Shown: positions 29,936 to 32,051 of the stretch, in pieces
How positions within the stretch are numbered: position 1 is the stretch's first letter
Layout: every line of letters begins with the position of its first letter
Notes under the pieces: generated by a model
The model's input: only the letters and a program-made list of their open reading frames with translations
Database searches by the model: none
Told to the model about the DNA's origin: nothing
Source of the DNA: a virus
Strand: one strand, 5' to 3'
Virus record (IMG/VR): IMGVR_UViG_3300000553_003300
Location: 2,392 to 34,442 of that record
DNA length: 32,051 bases
Made by a program: the position numbers and the translations under genes

Positions 29936-32051
29936 TTAATTTATTAAACCCAATCCTTTATGTATATAGTAACTAAAGATTTTTTCTAAAGTACCACCAT
30001 CGTTAACCCAAGCAGCATGGGAAGAAGCCTGTTCAGATAAAGTCGTCAGCGGGTCATCCCAGTTAACTAACCCAGCTACCTGTTGTTGATTAGTAACAGG
30101 ACTATATACAAAGAAACGATAATTGTATTGTACTGGCGTCTTTAATCCCCAACCATAAAACGCACTTAACGGATATGTTGTTAAAGGATAAGAAGATAAA
30201 GGATAAGCGGTTGTTGGTAAAAAGTTTTGCAGATTGCGGGCTGTTATAGATGCATACGATGTAATTGCAGGTACTTCTAATAACTCGTAATATTGAGAGT
30301 TAAACATATCATTAACCACTATCTTTTGTCCTGCAGATACCATTGTCGTGCTTATATTGTATTCGGTTAATATTCCTCCTAAATTAGGAAAACCAGCACT
30401 TAAAGTAAAGTTACGGGCATCTTGAGAACGTGCACCCCACACTCTACTTTGTTGTACTGAATACAAATCATAAATTTTACCTAACCCTGGCGGTATGTTA
30501 GTATAATTAAAGTCATTAAGATTTAAATCTAACATTTCTGACAAAGAGTAAAATTGATTTACGTTTGATGTGAGCGGGTCTGAAGTGTTTTCTACAAAGT
30601 TAGTTATTTTTTCGTATAGCACCCCACCAAACGTATCTTCATTAGTTGCACTAGTACCTGCAATAGCAGATAAATAATCATTAAAAAATACTGTATTTTG
30701 AGCAATTGTTGGTTGTAATGCGTAGGATTTTAATTGAGCACCGAAATCAAAACCAGCTCCAAATTTACGTGCAAAATAAGTACTATTAAAATCTACAATG
30801 TCAAATTGCGGACTATAACCTGAAAAATGCTGACTGTATTTTACACTAGTTATTGTATTTGTAAGGGTGTAAGGGTAGAACCCTGATACAGGGTTTGCAG
30901 TCAAATCGTTTACATAATACAAGCCCGATATTGCTGTACTGTAGAGATAGGATTCAGCAGTACCAGCAGTTACATATGGTGTAAAAGCTGCTATATAAAA
31001 CCCGCTGTTAAAGGCTACACTATTAAGGGTGTATGCAAATGTTTGTAAATCGTAAGAAGTATTGTATGTGTTTATTACACCACTAACAGGGGTTTCAAAA
31101 TATATTTGTACGTTGCCTTGACCGCTTGGAGAAAATGTAATCGTAAATAAAGGAGCCCCACTTAAAATGTTTAATGGATAATTTAATAAAGGAGTATCTG
31201 AAAGGTAAGAATTTGTACCTGTTAAAACAGGGCTGTTAATTGTCATTACAAACCTACTAGATACCCCGGACCAATATGTACTTTCAAAAGGTACTTTACC
31301 GTTTAATGTAAAATCTATATGGTCTGGAATTAAACTCTGTACGTAATAATAAGCAGATAAGCTTACTGCTGTATTAGCATAGGCTGGAGTGTCTATGTAA
31401 TCGTAATCTCTAGCAGGCGGGTTAGGTATATTTAAAGTGTCTAAATTTACCCATAATGTAGTAGGGTTTACGTAAGAACTAGAAACACTATTTACAACCA
31501 TTGAAGGTAAGTCGTCTACATAGTAAAAATTAAATGAGCCAGATAAACCTACTTGTGTTCCTGAAGATGAAGGACGTCCATTATTATCAATTAATACCGG
31601 AGTACTGCTTATTGGTTGGTAGTTTAATAAAACAACTTCATTATCTAAAGAGGTTGCAGAAGCCGATGTAAATCTCCACCTTGGTCGTAAATTAATTAAT
31701 TGACCATCAGGTACTTCTGTCCAAGGCTGAGATAAAGAATTATCAGCATAAAAAGTGAAATTAATGTTATTATTGTCCTGTAAACTAGTAAAATAATTTA
31801 TTGTTAAAGGTACTGGTCCAGCTGAATTACCTGAATAATTAGATTGATAACCGTAAAACGTATAAATGTCGGTTGAAGGTATAGAAGTAGGAGTACCTGA
31901 AGATAACCACCCACTGGTAGACCAGTATAATTTATCTACAATAAAATTACTAGCTGTTACTGTTGTAGAAAACGTAAAAGGGTTAACACCAGCACGAGTG
32001 GTGAGTATCCAGTTAGCGTTATCTACGTTCACATCAAGAGAAGATGTTGGG
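29936..32051 (-). CDS. Large structural protein, N-terminus beyond window
   Basis: The frame is open from the stop at 29936 to the right edge. A GTG at 32032 gives 698 residues, but in-frame codons continue through 32050 without a stop, so the real start is probably outside the window. The protein is Ser/Thr/Tyr/Asn-rich beta sequence with many short strands (QPISSTPVLID, WVNLDTLNIPNPPARDYDY, DFGAQLKSYALQPT). The last part has a motif-free helical end (GTLEKIFSYYIHKGLGLIN). I do not recognise a family. Place and composition fit a baseplate or tail surface protein. Confidence 0.55.
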   Translation of the reverse strand, partial: PTSSLDVNVDNANWILTTRAGVNPFTFSTTVTASNFIVDKLYWSTSGWLSSGTPTSIPSTDIYTFYGYQSNYSGNSAGPVPLTINYFTSLQDNNNINFTFYADNSLSQPWTEVPDGQLINLRPRWRFTSASATSLDNEVVLLNYQPISSTPVLIDNNGRPSSSGTQVGLSGSFNFYYVDDLPSMVVNSVSSSYVNPTTLWVNLDTLNIPNPPARDYDYIDTPAYANTAVSLSAYYYVQSLIPDHIDFTLNGKVPFESTYWSGVSSRFVMTINSPVLTGTNSYLSDTPLLNYPLNILSGAPLFTITFSPSGQGNVQIYFETPVSGVINTYNTSYDLQTFAYTLNSVAFNSGFYIAAFTPYVTAGTAESYLYSTAISGLYYVNDLTANPVSGFYPYTLTNTITSVKYSQHFSGYSPQFDIVDFNSTYFARKFGAGFDFGAQLKSYALQPTIAQNTVFFNDYLSAIAGTSATNEDTFGGVLYEKITNFVENTSDPLTSNVNQFYSLSEMLDLNLNDFNYTNIPPGLGKIYDLYSVQQSRVWGARSQDARNFTLSAGFPNLGGILTEYNISTTMVSAGQKIVVNDMFNSQYYELLEVPAITSYASITARNLQNFLPTTAYPLSSYPLTTYPLSAFYGWGLKTPVQYNYRFFVYSPVTNQQQVAGLVNWDDPLTTLSEQASSHAAWVNDGGTLEKIFSYYIHKGLGLIN

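Noticed and set aside
32030-32032. GTG as true start of the last structural gene
   Set aside because: The frame remains open through the right edge of the window, so the start is more likely upstream, outside the window.

Overview
The window looks like the virion-adhesin and accessory region of a large, AT-rich tailed phage (Caudoviricetes). Evidence: near-gapless leftward (minus-strand) gene packing with 1-4 base stop/start overlaps; long virion-type proteins built from beta-domains, proline/threonine stalks, a collagen-like Gly-X-Ser protein and a Peptidase_S74 chaperone domain; phage-type auxiliary genes (GIY-YIG endonuclease, PF03013 glycosylase-family protein, APS kinase, glycosyltransferases, sulfotransferase); and many tiny proteins without recognisable relatives. 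No tRNA, rRNA, CRISPR array, IS element or host housekeeping gene was seen. The host cannot be named from the sequence; the gene flavour recalls T4-like cyanophages and other large aquatic phages, which is an inference.

Transcription on the minus strand runs from high to low coordinates. Region A (32051 to 12.9 kb) is a structural operon. In transcription order it holds a 5'-truncated structural protein, a protein with a phage beta-sandwich tail domain, a GYS-repeat collagen-like fibre, an unknown 499-residue protein, a long Pro/Thr stalk protein with Cys-rich tip, an S74 protein, a second Pro/Thr stalk protein with a Gly linker, a nucleotidyltransferase-like protein, a LamG/propeller protein whose last 155 residues sit in another frame, and a 1311-residue Pro/Thr stalk plus propeller protein. 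Two stalk genes share an identical 76-bp segment.

Region B (13.0 to 9.1 kb) holds small unknown genes, membrane peptides, a PF03013-family protein and a GIY-YIG endonuclease. It also has three short plus-strand genes, strong hairpin terminators, and an intergenic stretch (10351-10592) that can fold into a compact RNA.

Region C (9.1 kb to 1) holds a Zn-metallopeptidase, Lys/Gly-rich small proteins, an APS kinase-nucleotidyltransferase fusion, a GT-B glycosyltransferase, an FCP1-like HAD phosphatase, a PAPS-type sulfotransferase, a Cys4-type zinc protein and a GT2 glycosyltransferase.

The most interesting reading is that regions A and C may work together. APS kinase makes PAPS, the sulfotransferase uses it, the two glycosyltransferases build sugar chains, and the Pro/Thr-rich, mucin-like stalks are plausible acceptors: a candidate phage-encoded system for sulfated glycan decoration of virion fibres or of the host surface. 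This is an inference from co-occurrence, not shown directly.
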